From positions 96,722,839-96,786,838 of the forward strand of contig CM041778.1 of NCBI GenBank assembly GCA_023374045.1: DNA of 64,000 nt. Direction: 5' to 3'. This stretch comes from Limonium bicolor. Its lineage: Eukaryota; Streptophyta; Magnoliopsida; Caryophyllales; Plumbaginaceae. The notes beneath the pieces are model-generated. The model had not been told where the DNA came from, searched no databases, and worked only from the letters and a program-made list of their open reading frames with translations. This document shows, piece by piece, positions 25,425 to 35,489 of this stretch (positions within the stretch are counted from its first letter, which is position 1; each line of letters opens with the position of its first letter). Made by a program: the position numbers and the translations under genes.

Positions 25425-26147
25425 TTAGAATTGTCTGAAGGTCAAATTCAAACGTCCGGGTTTCATGTGTGGCATTGATCACTGCCGACGGTGCGGTATT
25501 CAGTTTGATCTTCCTGATGCCATGATATAGCATCCTTGACTGCCCACCCATGATTCAATCTCCTGACTTTAGTATTAACTTCCTTGCGAGATCAGCACGC
25601 TTCTGCTCGCCATACACAAATACTGCGGTATCACCAATGGACCAAGACACCACGGGTACTCCCTTACTTAGAGACTCGGGTGACTCGTCCTTATCTTGGT
25701 GTAAACCTAACCGTCCACCTTTCTGGTAGAAGTTCACAATACACAAATCTGCTTCCACATTGGAATCGAATCCGTTTCAACTTGTTGAGCAATTCCCACG
25801 GCGTGATTAACGACCGCACGGAACTCCTCAGGTATACTTGGTACTGTTGCTCCATCTTCAGCTCGCACTTCTTGATATGACTTGGTGTAAGGGTTCCAGT
25901 CCTTACCCATGCACATCATCTTCAATTGCATTCTTGATCCGTTCGGATATTCAGGTGTGTAGAAACCTCCAGGTTTAGCTCCAAGTTCGTCGCATCGTCT
26001 GATGATATGGACTTGTGCTTCCGGTGTCAGGTATCCACTTAAGAGTATCATACCTGGCTGGATAACCTGACATTGCTCCATTGGAAAGTCGGTGATGTTG
26101 ATGGTGGTTTCTTCTTCAGGGTTTGGTGTGGGTGGATTGGATAACAT
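25425..26147 (-). pseudogene. AlkB-like 2-oxoglutarate/Fe(II) dioxygenase captured in element D
   Basis: About 240 codons between gag and pol, on the same strand, match the plant AlkB-homolog family of oxidative nucleic-acid demethylases. Visible blocks in order are VIQPGMILLSGYL, LGAKPGGFYTPEYPNGSR, LKMMCMGKDWNP, SIPEEFRAVVNHAV, LCIVNFYQKGGRLGLHQDKDES, GVPVVSWSIGDTAVFVYG, ILKSGD, MGGQSRMLYHGIRKI and GRLNLTFRQF. The iron ligands HxD (25693-25701) and distal His (about 25523) and the 2OG-binding N-x-T-x-R (25434-25448) are all present. It is broken by a frameshift near 25750, an in-frame TGA at 25555-25557 and a shift before GRLNLTFR. No internal intron is evident, suggesting capture of a processed transcript. 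Substrate unknown; demethylation of element RNA or cDNA is inference. Confidence 0.87.
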
Positions 26148-26311
26148 ATATTGAAGGTTCCTTTCAGTTTAGAATTATCTAATTAGGTGTCTTTCACACT
26201 ATACTTTAACTCCTTACTCACATGATATACACTTGAACTCACTAATACACATAAGCATGAAATGCGGTATGCAATCACTTATTACATTCAACAGTTTAGG
26301 CGGTACCTGGT
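26148..26311 (-). other. Non-coding spacer between gag and AlkB in D
   Basis: About 165 bp of AT-rich sequence after the gag stop (TAG at 26312-26314). It contains CCAGGTACCG, a possible splice donor, near 26300. No coding is seen. Confidence 0.4.
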
Positions 26312-26644
26312 CTAGAAGGGCCCTGGCGCCTCAGACCGGTCCCACCAATTCAGGGTGGCCTTGCTAGGTCCCGACCCCTTCCCCTTCTGGAATCGTGTGC
26401 CTCTGATCAGTGGGTGGCTGGTTAGCCGTCTTCGGGCCATCAATAGCTGCTGTGGCCTTACCCTTCCACTGCCCCTTGGGCTTGTTGACTCTGCTGTTGG
26501 GGTTCCGGTAACACTCGTGGTCACGGTGACCCCACTTCTCGCAGTATCGACACTGCACCTCATTTCCCTTGCAGTCCTTGCCGGGGTGGTCTCCATTGCA
26601 CCACTTACAGTAATAGTGGCGCTCCGGTCCAGAGCCCGTGCTAG

Positions 26645-26726
26645 CTGCTAACACAATACACACTCAGTACTTGTTTCACAACTTATCAACATACACATCA
26701 ACTTATCACACATGATAAACAATTAC
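26645..26726 (-). other. Possible second intron in D gag (82 bp)
   Basis: An AT-rich interruption starting GTAATTG and ending GTTAGCAG, lying between the basic linker (YALTHQR) and the zinc knuckles. The exon phase does not match exactly without another indel, so this is less secure than 26988-27091. Confidence 0.4.
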
Positions 26727-26987
26727 CCTTTGGTGGGTAAGAGCGTAGGGCTTCGCCGCATAAGCATATGTGAGCTTCAGTGGCTCCTCAGCTGTGGTGG
26801 TTTGGGCTTGGCCCTTGTCACCCTGGTGCTGACTCTTCTGGGGCTGGGGATAAGGTTTCTTCTTCTTCTTCTCCTCCCCCGTACCCCTGCGAACTCTGGC
26901 CCTCGCTCGTGGCCTTGCGCTTGTGCGCATTCTCCTCGTCCCTCAGACGGACGTGATCTCCACCTTAGCAGCGGCATGATAGCACTC

Positions 26988-27091
26988 CTGAATTTAGGAT
27001 GGTCAGTCATGCCCCGCAATACATACTCACAAACTCACATTAACACTCACTTGTAGCTACACATATTCACATCACTCTTTATTTAAATTAC
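26988..27091 (-). other. Possible intron in D gag (104 bp)
   Basis: On the minus strand, TTGCAG|GTAATTTAAAT is the donor side and AAATTCAG|GAGTGC the acceptor side. Removing the AT-rich piece joins EYTTLQ to ECYHAAAKVE in one frame (phase 0). The intervening sequence lacks coding character. Confidence 0.6.
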
Positions 27092-27764
27092 CTGCAAGGT
27101 AGTATACTCAGCTGGCCCCATCCCATAGCGAAGACGGTGGCTGAGACCGTTGTAGAAACGGTTTACCAGCACCCGGTTCGAGTATCCCAGGTCCGGTAAC
27201 AGGTGGACAAGGCCGGTGAAGGCAGTGTAATACTCATCAACCGACCCTTGTCCCCCTGCCTCAGACTATCCAGCTCCAGGCGCTTGGCCTCTTGAACGTG
27301 CACAGGGTAGTATTTGGCTCGCAGCAGAGCCGTGTACTCCCTCCAGCCAAACTGAGGATCCGCCATCCGGTCCTCTCTCACAAGCTTCCACCAGTTTTGT
27401 GCCGAACCCTTCAGGTAGTAAGCGGCAAGACGGACCTTAGCCTCTGCGGTACAGCCAAGGTCTCGTAGGCGGTCTCCAACTCGGAGATGTACGCCTCCAG
27501 CTTACGTGGGTCGGTCTCCCCATGAAATGAAGGGGGTCTCAAGTCTGCCAATGCCTTGACCCAGTTGGTCTCTCGTGGCGGTGGCGGTGGTGGTTGAACT
27601 CCGGGCATCTGCCCCTGCTGGATCGCAGCTACAAGCTGGGGTACCATCTGGGCCACAGCGGCTGCTACAGCCTCAGCCATAACCTGAGCCGTAGTGTTCT
27701 CGCCCTGGTCACCCACAGTACCAGTACCACTTCCGCGGCCTCTACCGCGCGGTCTACCTGCCAT

Positions 27765-27963
27765 CTGTATTCACATGAATATTCATTAGCAATATGCTTG
27801 CACACTTATCGGTCCAACGGTTGTAACGCTTCCCGACAATAAGGTTCTCCACACTTAGTTAGTGGTTAACCTTTCCATAACTGATCACTTAGGTAACTGT
27901 AGTTAGGTTTCCTAACTCGGTATATTCCTAAGCTCGGTATTCTAGTCATCAGAGCGATACTTC
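27765..27963 (-). other. D leader between primer site and gag ATG
   Basis: About 200 bp of untranslated leader. Its first part (GACTAGAATACCGAGCTTAGG) is nearly the same as in the plus-strand element at 55230-55260, showing common descent. CTAAT at 27785-27789 and AG at 27765-27766 form a candidate 3' splice site at the gag ATG. Confidence 0.6.
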
Positions 27964-27975
27964 GCTCTGATACCA
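27964..27975 (-). promoter_or_regulatory. Primer-binding site of element D (initiator Met tRNA type)
   Basis: The minus strand reads TGGTATCAGAGC, five bases inside the LTR end. It lies in the perfect inverted repeat 27948-27971 (arms ATCAGAGCGA and TCGCTCTGAT, loop TACT). Confidence 0.92.
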
Positions 27976-29325
27976 CTTTTTGTAACACCCCTAATACGCA
28001 CATGATACTAAATGAAATCGCAGCGGAATTAAATAACTAAACAGTAACTAACGCTTCGGTGCTACAACGCCGTCAACCACCCACGTGGTTGACAAGGCAG
28101 AATAAATACAAGTGTACCGGTCTGATGATCAGACTCCCGAGCATAAAACTAAACCATATACATTATATACAATACCGAGTGTTTACATATCCTTCACTGT
28201 ATAACATCACTGTAAACTGCAACAACCAAAGTATATAACGCCACCAGGAGCACAGGCGCATCCCGGGCCAACATCCAAAGTATACAAAGTAAACTTGCAT
28301 CCTAGGATCTAAAGCCACTCCGCTTCCTCGATCCTCATCCTGCAGTATAAGAAATATGGATCCCCCGAGGGGGTCAGCAACCCTTGGCTGGTATGGCTAA
28401 CGCGCAGCCCATCGGCTACCGGGATACGCGCAGCTAATTGTCATGATAACATGGCATTCATTTACATACATAACATAACATAACATGGAGCATAGCATCA
28501 ATAGTGCACAGCTCATCATCACATACACGGTGGATCTTCGTTCCACAATAACAAACCACAAGGGTCAAATACATAAGAGCCTAGAGAGTGATTCACCCTC
28601 ATGTTAAGCTCGTTAAACACACTCATTACCGTTCTGTTAGACGAACGAGTAACTTAAGTCCAGATGGTTCGGATTTAGTGACCCGAACACACCACACACA
28701 ACACACAACACATGTTCCCACTAAACCGATCATAAGTCAGAATAGGTAAGCTTTGGAAGAAGCTAGCGGGAGATCGAACGCCAAATTAAGGAGAACAATC
28801 TTAACAACATAAGAGTCGAATCTGATTCAGATATCTACTCTTAACTTACATGCATGACCGGACAACCGGATTCCTCACTTCCCAGTTAACACTTGTTAGA
28901 AGTTCATAGTGGAACTTAACAACCAACACACAATAGTGGTAAGTCATGTTAGACACACACAAGGGAATGAGTCACAACATACATCACAATAATATGAACA
29001 ACTGTAAACTCATTACATGTTTAAATCTTATAACGTCATAAACACACAGAAAAACATACAACACACAAACCGGTGTAAACCGCTAGACAACAGACTGCAA
29101 GAAAACCTACCTTGGTCCTTGCCTCGTTTGTTTCCTCCGTAGGTCACTCCTATACATAATTCAAGAACGTCGGTTACTTAACTTACTTTAACCTTCAAAT
29201 TTACTAAGTGTTTAACATAATTTGGACATGTTTAATGTCTAATCTTACCCTAGTTACCTTCATTATACACCCTAGGGTTAACTACATAAGTCACATTTTT
29301 CTGTTTTTTTTTTTTACAGTTTTGT

Positions 29326-29668
29326 CCGACCGGACTTGCCGACCGGACTTGTCCATGTCCGGTCCGATTCCAGAGATTTTCCGTCAAATCTTCTACTCCG
29401 ACCGACCTGTAAGTCCGGTCGCCTGTCCGTCTATTCCAGAGAGTTTCTCCCTTTGAAAAGTTGGTTTCTTCCCCTTCGAAATTTAGCCCGACCGGACTTG
29501 CCAAGTCCGGTCTATGTCCGGTCGATTCCAGTAACTCATCCGTACACAAATTACAAGCCCGACCGACCTTGCAAGTCCGTCCCAAGGTCGGTCCATTCCA
29601 GAAGCCAATTCTCGCAGGGTAACACTGGGCCCGACCGAACTTGCAAGTCCGGTCGCAAGTCCGGTCTG
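29326..29668. repeat. Hairpin array, five units of about 70 bp, in D 5' LTR
   Basis: Counterpart of 18968-19300, with small indels and an extra stretch near 29456-29480. Each unit pairs GACCGGACTTG-like with CAAGTCCGGTC-like arms. The overlapping short reading frames on both strands are by-products of this array. Confidence 0.9.
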
Positions 29669-31261
29669 CCCAAATCTTTGTTCCTTTTTACATTCAACTC
29701 CAAACTTCACCCCATATAACCTAGTACTCCCTAACCTCATTTGGGCACTTTAACACACCTAGGACATCTTAAACACTCACAAAACTCATTTTCTAATTCC
29801 TTAAACCTTTACTTATTTCCTTGTAAAATTCCTTAACACTTACAACATTTTACACTAGGTTTCTAAATGGTGTTTCTCACCTATGATAACTACTATCCCA
29901 AAATGCTTTCTCCTTATCTTAACATCATCTCAAGCATCATCTCTCACAACTAACTCCTTATATCATTCTTCAAATCCTTTTTCCAGTTACACTTCTCCTT
30001 AATTTACCAAAGTTTGCCTAAGTCTTTACCTAAGTCCCAAAATGACTTTGGTACATACTAAAATCTCAAGCTCATGCCTAAGTCCTTGTTACATCCTAAA
30101 TCACCTTAATGCATGTTTCCTACACAAGAACAACACTTAACCATTTAAAATACTCCTTAACTTATCAAACTCATTTTAACACTTAGAACTTCACATTTGT
30201 TACCTAAATTTCGACATAGGTTCTCCTAGAACATTACTAAACCAAAACACATTGTTTTTACCAACAAACAACCAAGAACACTAAAAATCCATCAAGTACT
30301 TATTATACACAAACTTCACTCACAAAGCACTACATCACAATATAGTGCATAATTTAAATTGCATGGCACTTAGGCCCTTAAATGACATGGCTCTTAGGCC
30401 CTTAAGATGCATAAATCATAAACACTGAATTTCCACAATATATTTGCCTTTAACCTGCAAATACACTCAACAACACATATGCCTTTTACTAAGCTCTTGA
30501 GAACACTTTACTAAGTCATTCACCATTGGCTCTTTAGGTAGTTTTAATAAGCATTTATAAGCTCATTTCTCCTAAGGCATTAAAACAACATTAGGTTAGT
30601 AGATTTACCTCTTTTGCAAAATAACTTCTTTCTTGTTTCCTTTAGAAAACCGATAGGTACTTGATTCTTTGACAAGTTCTAAACAATATACAAACATTAT
30701 AATGAGTATTCAAGCTATAAGCTCCATCTCATTGTAAACCCTAGTTTTACATTGTTTCAAAAACATTAATGTAGTTGTTTTACCTTGCTCTTTGAAGAGA
30801 GTTTGAATATCTAGCAAGAGAGGACTCCACCTAGTCCATGAAGAGTTGGAATGAAGCTAGAACAAGGTCACACAAAGAGCTCCTTCAATGTATTTTCGGA
30901 CATGACAAAAACAAGAAGGAAATGAAGTTTTTATTTGAGATTCCTTACCTAGAACCAAGGAGAGTAACAATATGTAAAAATACAAGCTCAAGCTCCTTCA
31001 ATGGAGAAACTCCATGGCACCGAAATGGTTGTCTTGAGTTTGGAGAAGATAGAAATGAAGAGCTTGAGGAGAGGAAGAAGATGGTGGTGTTTGTTTTTTG
31101 ATTTGGACAAGTGAGCAAGGTTTAACAAGAGATCAAAGCTGGTGTTTTAATGTGGTAGTGGTATTACCGTGAGAGAACAGCAAGAAGAAGGAAGAAGAGA
31201 GGTGGAAACCGTGTGAGCAAGAAAGAAATGAGAGAATGAGATAGAATTTGCTTTTTGAAGA

Positions 31262-31269
31262 TATTTATA
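31262..31269 (-). promoter_or_regulatory. TATA box of D 5' LTR
   Basis: The minus strand reads TATAAATA, at the same place as 20899-20906 in the other LTR, followed by a pyrimidine-rich start region. Confidence 0.65.
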
Positions 31270-31892
31270 CTTTGTAAAGTAAAAAGGGTACTTAAGTAGT
31301 TTATTTATTTTCTTAACAAGCTAACAAGGTGGTGTGTCACCAACCTTAGAAAACCGGCCCCAAATAGTAGTAGAGGGTAATATAGTCTTTGTTTGTCAAT
31401 TTAATTACTTATACAACATATGTTACAAAATAGCTTATAAAAATCACTATTCATAAAACAAGGCACATAGAAGTGAAATTTTTGATTTCCCATTATATAG
31501 ACACCCAAATGTGATATTATATAGTACACATATATATTTAAGAGTAATGATGGACATCTAGCCACTCAAAACTCATTTACAAGACAATTTTTCAAAAATG
31601 TGCTTTAAGACTCCTTAAAGCACATTTTGTGTTTAAACTTGTTTTCAAGCTTGGTTTTCTTTGGTAATTGATTTAATATGTTCATTAGTGTATAAATGAG
31701 GTCTTGGTAAGTTCATTAGGTCTTAACCAAGTTTATCCCAAGCTTAGAGCACATTTTGGCTCTTATTGACTTTAAAGCACATTTTGTTTTTCTTTTGTTT
31801 AAATTTGTTTACTAATGTTTCTAAGACTCTTTTTAGTCTTAATACACCATATTTAAGTGTTTAAACCATATATTAAGGTTTGGGGTATTTCA

Positions 31893-32449
31893 GTTTTTAT
31901 AATCAAAAGGTTTATGTACAATACATTTATTATTGGTTTCATTATTTATACATGAATATGTTGTTCATTAGGCTATACCGGTTTGTTCAAGTTTTATCAC
32001 ATTAACGTGTCCTTAATATTTTTTATTCGAGAGTAAGTTGTTCATAGAAAATTTATATATAAAAGAATACAATACATTTTACACAAATAAATTGAATTCG
32101 GATTTTTAAAATTTACGTGGTAGTTTGTATAATTGATATTAGTTTGAACAACTTTATAAAAAATTTGTTCAAAAATTGCTTTATTTTGGTGTTTAAAAAA
32201 TAGTTTTAGTTTGCATTCAAATTTGCTATACTAATTGTTGAACTATTAGCACACATTGTTCAAATTTAATACCTATATTGTGGCTTTTTAAGTTCACGTA
32301 CGTGTTCGTCTATAGAATATATCAGTTCCTCAATTTTTAAAAATATTTCATTCTACATTTATTTCATATTGTTCTTTTTTAAATGCCATTATATGAACTA
32401 GTTGAAGAACTATTTTTTTTTTCAGATTTCATGTTCATGTGTGTAAATA
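31893..32449. other. AT-rich non-coding DNA right of element D
   Basis: No gene is seen. The words TTGTTCA and GTTGTTCA recur, as they do at 33764-34860, suggesting both stretches are one sequence split by the foldback element. This may be the 5' flank of the FAR1-like transposon relic. Confidence 0.5.
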
Positions 32450-32458
32450 TAAAATTTA
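32450..32458. repeat. 9-bp target-site duplication, left copy
   Basis: TAAAATTTA directly before the foldback element, repeated exactly at 33755-33763. Confidence 0.85.
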
Positions 32459-33754
32459 GGGAAATTTCATGATATATCCCCGAGGTTTGAGCGAATTTTA
32501 CGAGATACCTCCAGTTTTCATTTTCATTACGAGATACCCCCGAGGTTTCATTTTTTTTACGATATACCCCTGAGGTTTCATTTCATTACGATATACCCCT
32601 AAGGTTTCAATTTATTACGAGATGCCCCTCAGTTCAGATTCTAATATATTATATTTTTCATATCCTCATTTTACCCTCACCCCATATGCCCCGCACATGG
32701 ATTTATGGTCAATTTTTTTAAAATTTAAAATATGAACAAAATGCACAGAAAAATTAAAGATCAATTAAATTTTAATTCAATTTTAAAAACAAAAATAAAT
32801 TAAAAAAATTAAACTCTTAAAAAGTTTAAAATAAATAGAAATGACCAAACAACAAAAAATATAATATCTATTTAAAAAACTTATATTGTTACATAATTTA
32901 AAACTATTATAGCAATTATATTTAAAGAACAAAAAATAATTTTTATACTTTATTTTTCTAATTTAAAATAATTATTTTTTCTATGTACTATATGAAATTA
33001 TTGCTTTTAATATTCTTCATATTATTGTTATACTTTTTACAATATTAATACATATTGTAACTCCTCAACAAGTTATGTTTATTTTTCAAAATAATTTACT
33101 TTTATTTTTTAGTTATTTCTATCTATTATTTTTTTTGTTTTTATGTTTATTTAATATATTCATTTTTAATATTGATTTCAAATTTTATATGAAATTAATT
33201 TATATGAGCATTTTATTTAAGTTAAATTCAAACAAAACTTTGACCATATATCCCTTAGATTATTGCGGGGCATATGATTTTGAGCCACCACTATAATAGT
33301 TTTTAAATTATGTAACAATATAAGTTTTTTAAATAGATTTTTTTGTTGGTTAGTCATTTCTATTTATTTAAACCTTTCATGATTCTAATTTTTTAATTTG
33401 TTTTTATACTTTTATTTATGTTTTTTAAATTGAAATAAAATTTTAATTGATCTTTAATTTTTATGTGCATTTTGTTCATATTTTAAATTTTTTTAAAATT
33501 TGACCATAAATCCATGTTGCGGGGCATATGGGGTGAGGGTAAAATGAGGATATGAAAAATATAATATATTAGAATCTGAACTAAGGGGCATCTCGTAATA
33601 AAATTGAAACCTCTGGGGTATATCGTAATGAAAATGAAACCTCAGGGGTATATCGTAAAAAAATGAAACCTCGGGTATCTCGTAATGAAAATGAAACCTT
33701 GGGGGTATCTCATAAAATTTGCTCAAACCTCGGGGGTATATCGTGAAATTTCCC
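32459..33754. mobile_element. Foldback Mutator-like non-autonomous transposon (1.3 kb)
   Basis: The ends are GGGAAATTTCA and TGAAATTTCCC. Long inverted arms (about 32459-32912 and 33291-33754, roughly 455-464 bp) flank a 378-bp AT-rich centre with no transposase. A 9-bp duplication TAAAATTTA on both sides is the hallmark of Mutator-type insertion. The outer part of each arm holds four or five imperfect subrepeats of about 30 bp (GAGGTTTCATTT and GATATACCCC words). The frames at 33075-33296 and 33493-33726 lie in the centre and right arm and look non-coding. Confidence 0.85.
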
Positions 33755-33763
33755 TAAAATTTA
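33755..33763. repeat. 9-bp target-site duplication, right copy
   Basis: TAAAATTTA directly after the foldback element. Confidence 0.85.
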
Positions 33764-34899
33764 CTGTTCAATGTTTTGGACCATATGCTCAACTATCCTT
33801 AATGATTTGTTCATAACTTTGATACTAGTTGTCCGTCTATAAATTTTATAATTAATCATGTTTATGTAATATACCGTTTATATTGGTTTGTCGTTATTAG
33901 TACATGAAGTCCGTGTTCATGTAAGGGATGTTAGATGTTCATCTTTTGGGACCCATTGTTCAAGATTCCATTCTTTTTCTAAATGTTGTTAAGGTTCATA
34001 AACATCATAGTTGTTCAGACAATTACTTATAATAAGAGAAATGTACTAATAAATTTTACTATTGCTCAATTGGATTACCATTTTTAAAACTCTCAATTTT
34101 TCATTTTAGATACACGGTACCAGTTGTTCAGTTTTAAAACGCTTTGTTCAAAAAATACTTCATATTGATATTTTTAATGCACATTTATTTTTATAAAACT
34201 AAAATTGATTGTACAATTTTTAAAAATTCTTTGTTCAAATATTCTATATGAGTTGTTCATAAATGTGAAACTAGTAATAAATTGTCAATATCTTATACCA
34301 TTTCTATTCGTTTGTCATTATTTAAACATGAGGTACGTGTAACCACAGTTGTTCAAAATTTTCAACCATTTATTCAAGAGTTATTTCATAGTTTTTCATA
34401 ATTTTATTGAGGCTCATATTTGGCAGTAGATGTTGATGGGCAATTATATAATAAATAATGTAAATACTATTAATGTTTTTAAATTGGAATGATTTTTTGA
34501 AACCTGCATTTCCTAAATAAACAATTCGTTTTTGTTCATATATATTGCACTAGTTGTTTTAATCGTTTGACACACATACTACCTACTGTAGGTTTTATTT
34601 TAAATTCTCGTTCACATTCACATTCATATTTCTGTTTAGAAACATAATATAAGTTGCTCAAATTTTTAAACACTTTGTTGAAGATTTACTTCATATTTTT
34701 TCCTTTTTTAATGTCCAATTTTAGACTAGTTGATCATTATAACTTATAAAATAAATCTTTTTGAAAAAACAAATTGTCATTGTTTAATTTGTTTTCTTGC
34801 TCAGCTTGGTGTACCCTGTTTACAATTACTACATATCGTTCCTAATTATTTTAATTTTCCAACAACTTTAAGGTGGTTCTGGATTACCATCATTTGATT
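33764..34899. other. AT-rich non-coding DNA with recurring TTGTTCA words
   Basis: No reading frame of note. GTTGTTCA, TTTGTTCAAA and related words recur roughly every 60-120 bp, as in 31893-32449. They could be subterminal repeats of the transposon that carried the FAR1-like gene, but no terminal inverted repeat is identified. Confidence 0.4.
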
Positions 34900-35484
34900 T
34901 AAGATATGAACGTCGCCAAGACCTTGAAGCATAAAAGATTAGTGATGTTCAAGAAGCATCATGTGTTCCTATACCAACCGCATCACATGAAGTGCCATAA
35001 GATATACTGATCACATGTGTAGATGGGTAGACTTCATTTGTTGAAGCTTCATCATTAGAATTACTAACGAAATCTATTGCAAATGAGGATGATGCGTATG
35101 AGTTATAAAACAAATATGCTTATCAGAAACAATTTGGTATTCGAAAAGATGCAGTGAAATATAAGAAAGATGTTATTACCATAAGTAGAGGAGTCTACTG
35201 TTGTTGCAAGTCCGGCGTGAAGATGTCAAAGGATGTGAAGTAGAATTTGTACAAAAAATGGATGTCAGAACAGGGTGCAAAGCAATGATCACATTTATAG
35301 TTATTGGTGAATGTGAATGGGTAGTCACGTGTCACAAAATGGAACATAATCATCCACCTTGTGACAAGGACACAATGCATTTGCTAAAATCCCACCTAAC
35401 AGTGATAGATTCATGACTGCGGAGTCTGGTGGGCCTTCAAATTAAGGTTCACAAAAAAGGATATGTATAATGAAATGTCATCAC

Positions 35485-35489
35485 AAACA
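35485..35489. repeat. Target-site duplication of solo LTR, left copy
   Basis: AAACA before TGTAACACCCC, repeated at 40551-40555. Confidence 0.85.

Larger units (their letters stand above)
26312..27764 (-). pseudogene. D gag: capsid and double zinc-knuckle nucleocapsid (frameshifted, possible introns)
   Basis: The start ATG at 27764 opens MAGRPRGRGRGSGTG, an Ala/Gln-rich stretch, a proline run, then FHGETDPRKLEAYISELE, the start of the retrotransposon capsid domain. Further frames carry FGWREYTALLRAKYYP and KRLELDSLRQGD (27163-27381), then a basic linker and two CCHC knuckles, CKWCNGDHPGKDC and CRYCEKWGHRDHEC (26364-26663). Gag packages the RNA and forms the particle. At least two frame breaks are evident (near 27430 and 27240), and two stretches look like introns (26988-27091 and 26645-26726). 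CTAAT and ATACAG lie directly before the ATG, resembling a branch point and 3' splice site. It ends at TAG 26312, ahead of the AlkB insert. Confidence 0.88.
17618..31892 (-). mobile_element. Element D: full-length Tekay-like chromovirus carrying an AlkB domain (14.3 kb)
   Basis: Two 3912-bp LTRs (17618-21529 and 27981-31892) flank a 6451-bp internal region read on the minus strand. The order is primer site, gag, AlkB-like dioxygenase, protease, RT, RNase H, integrase, chromodomain, PPT. That order, the iMet primer site and the C-terminal chromodomain place it in the Ty3/gypsy chromoviruses, most like Tekay/Del. Every coding section has frameshifts or stops, so this copy is inactive as read. 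LTR differences include many one- and two-base indels. No matching 5-bp target duplication is seen (left flank GTACC, right flank GTTTT). Confidence 0.92.
27981..31892 (-). mobile_element. 5' LTR of element D
   Basis: Same structure as 17618-21529. It begins TGTAACACCCC next to the primer site and ends GGGGTATTTCA. It contains a perfect U5 hairpin (28072-28093, arms GTCAACCAC and GTGGTTGAC), the 72-bp hairpin array (29326-29668) and a TATA box (31262-31269). It would drive transcription of the element. Confidence 0.95.

Noticed and set aside
17604..31918. TTTATGTAC on both sides of element D as a long target duplication
   Set aside because: It is not adjacent to the LTR on the right side and is AT-rich. 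LTR elements of this type make 5-bp duplications.
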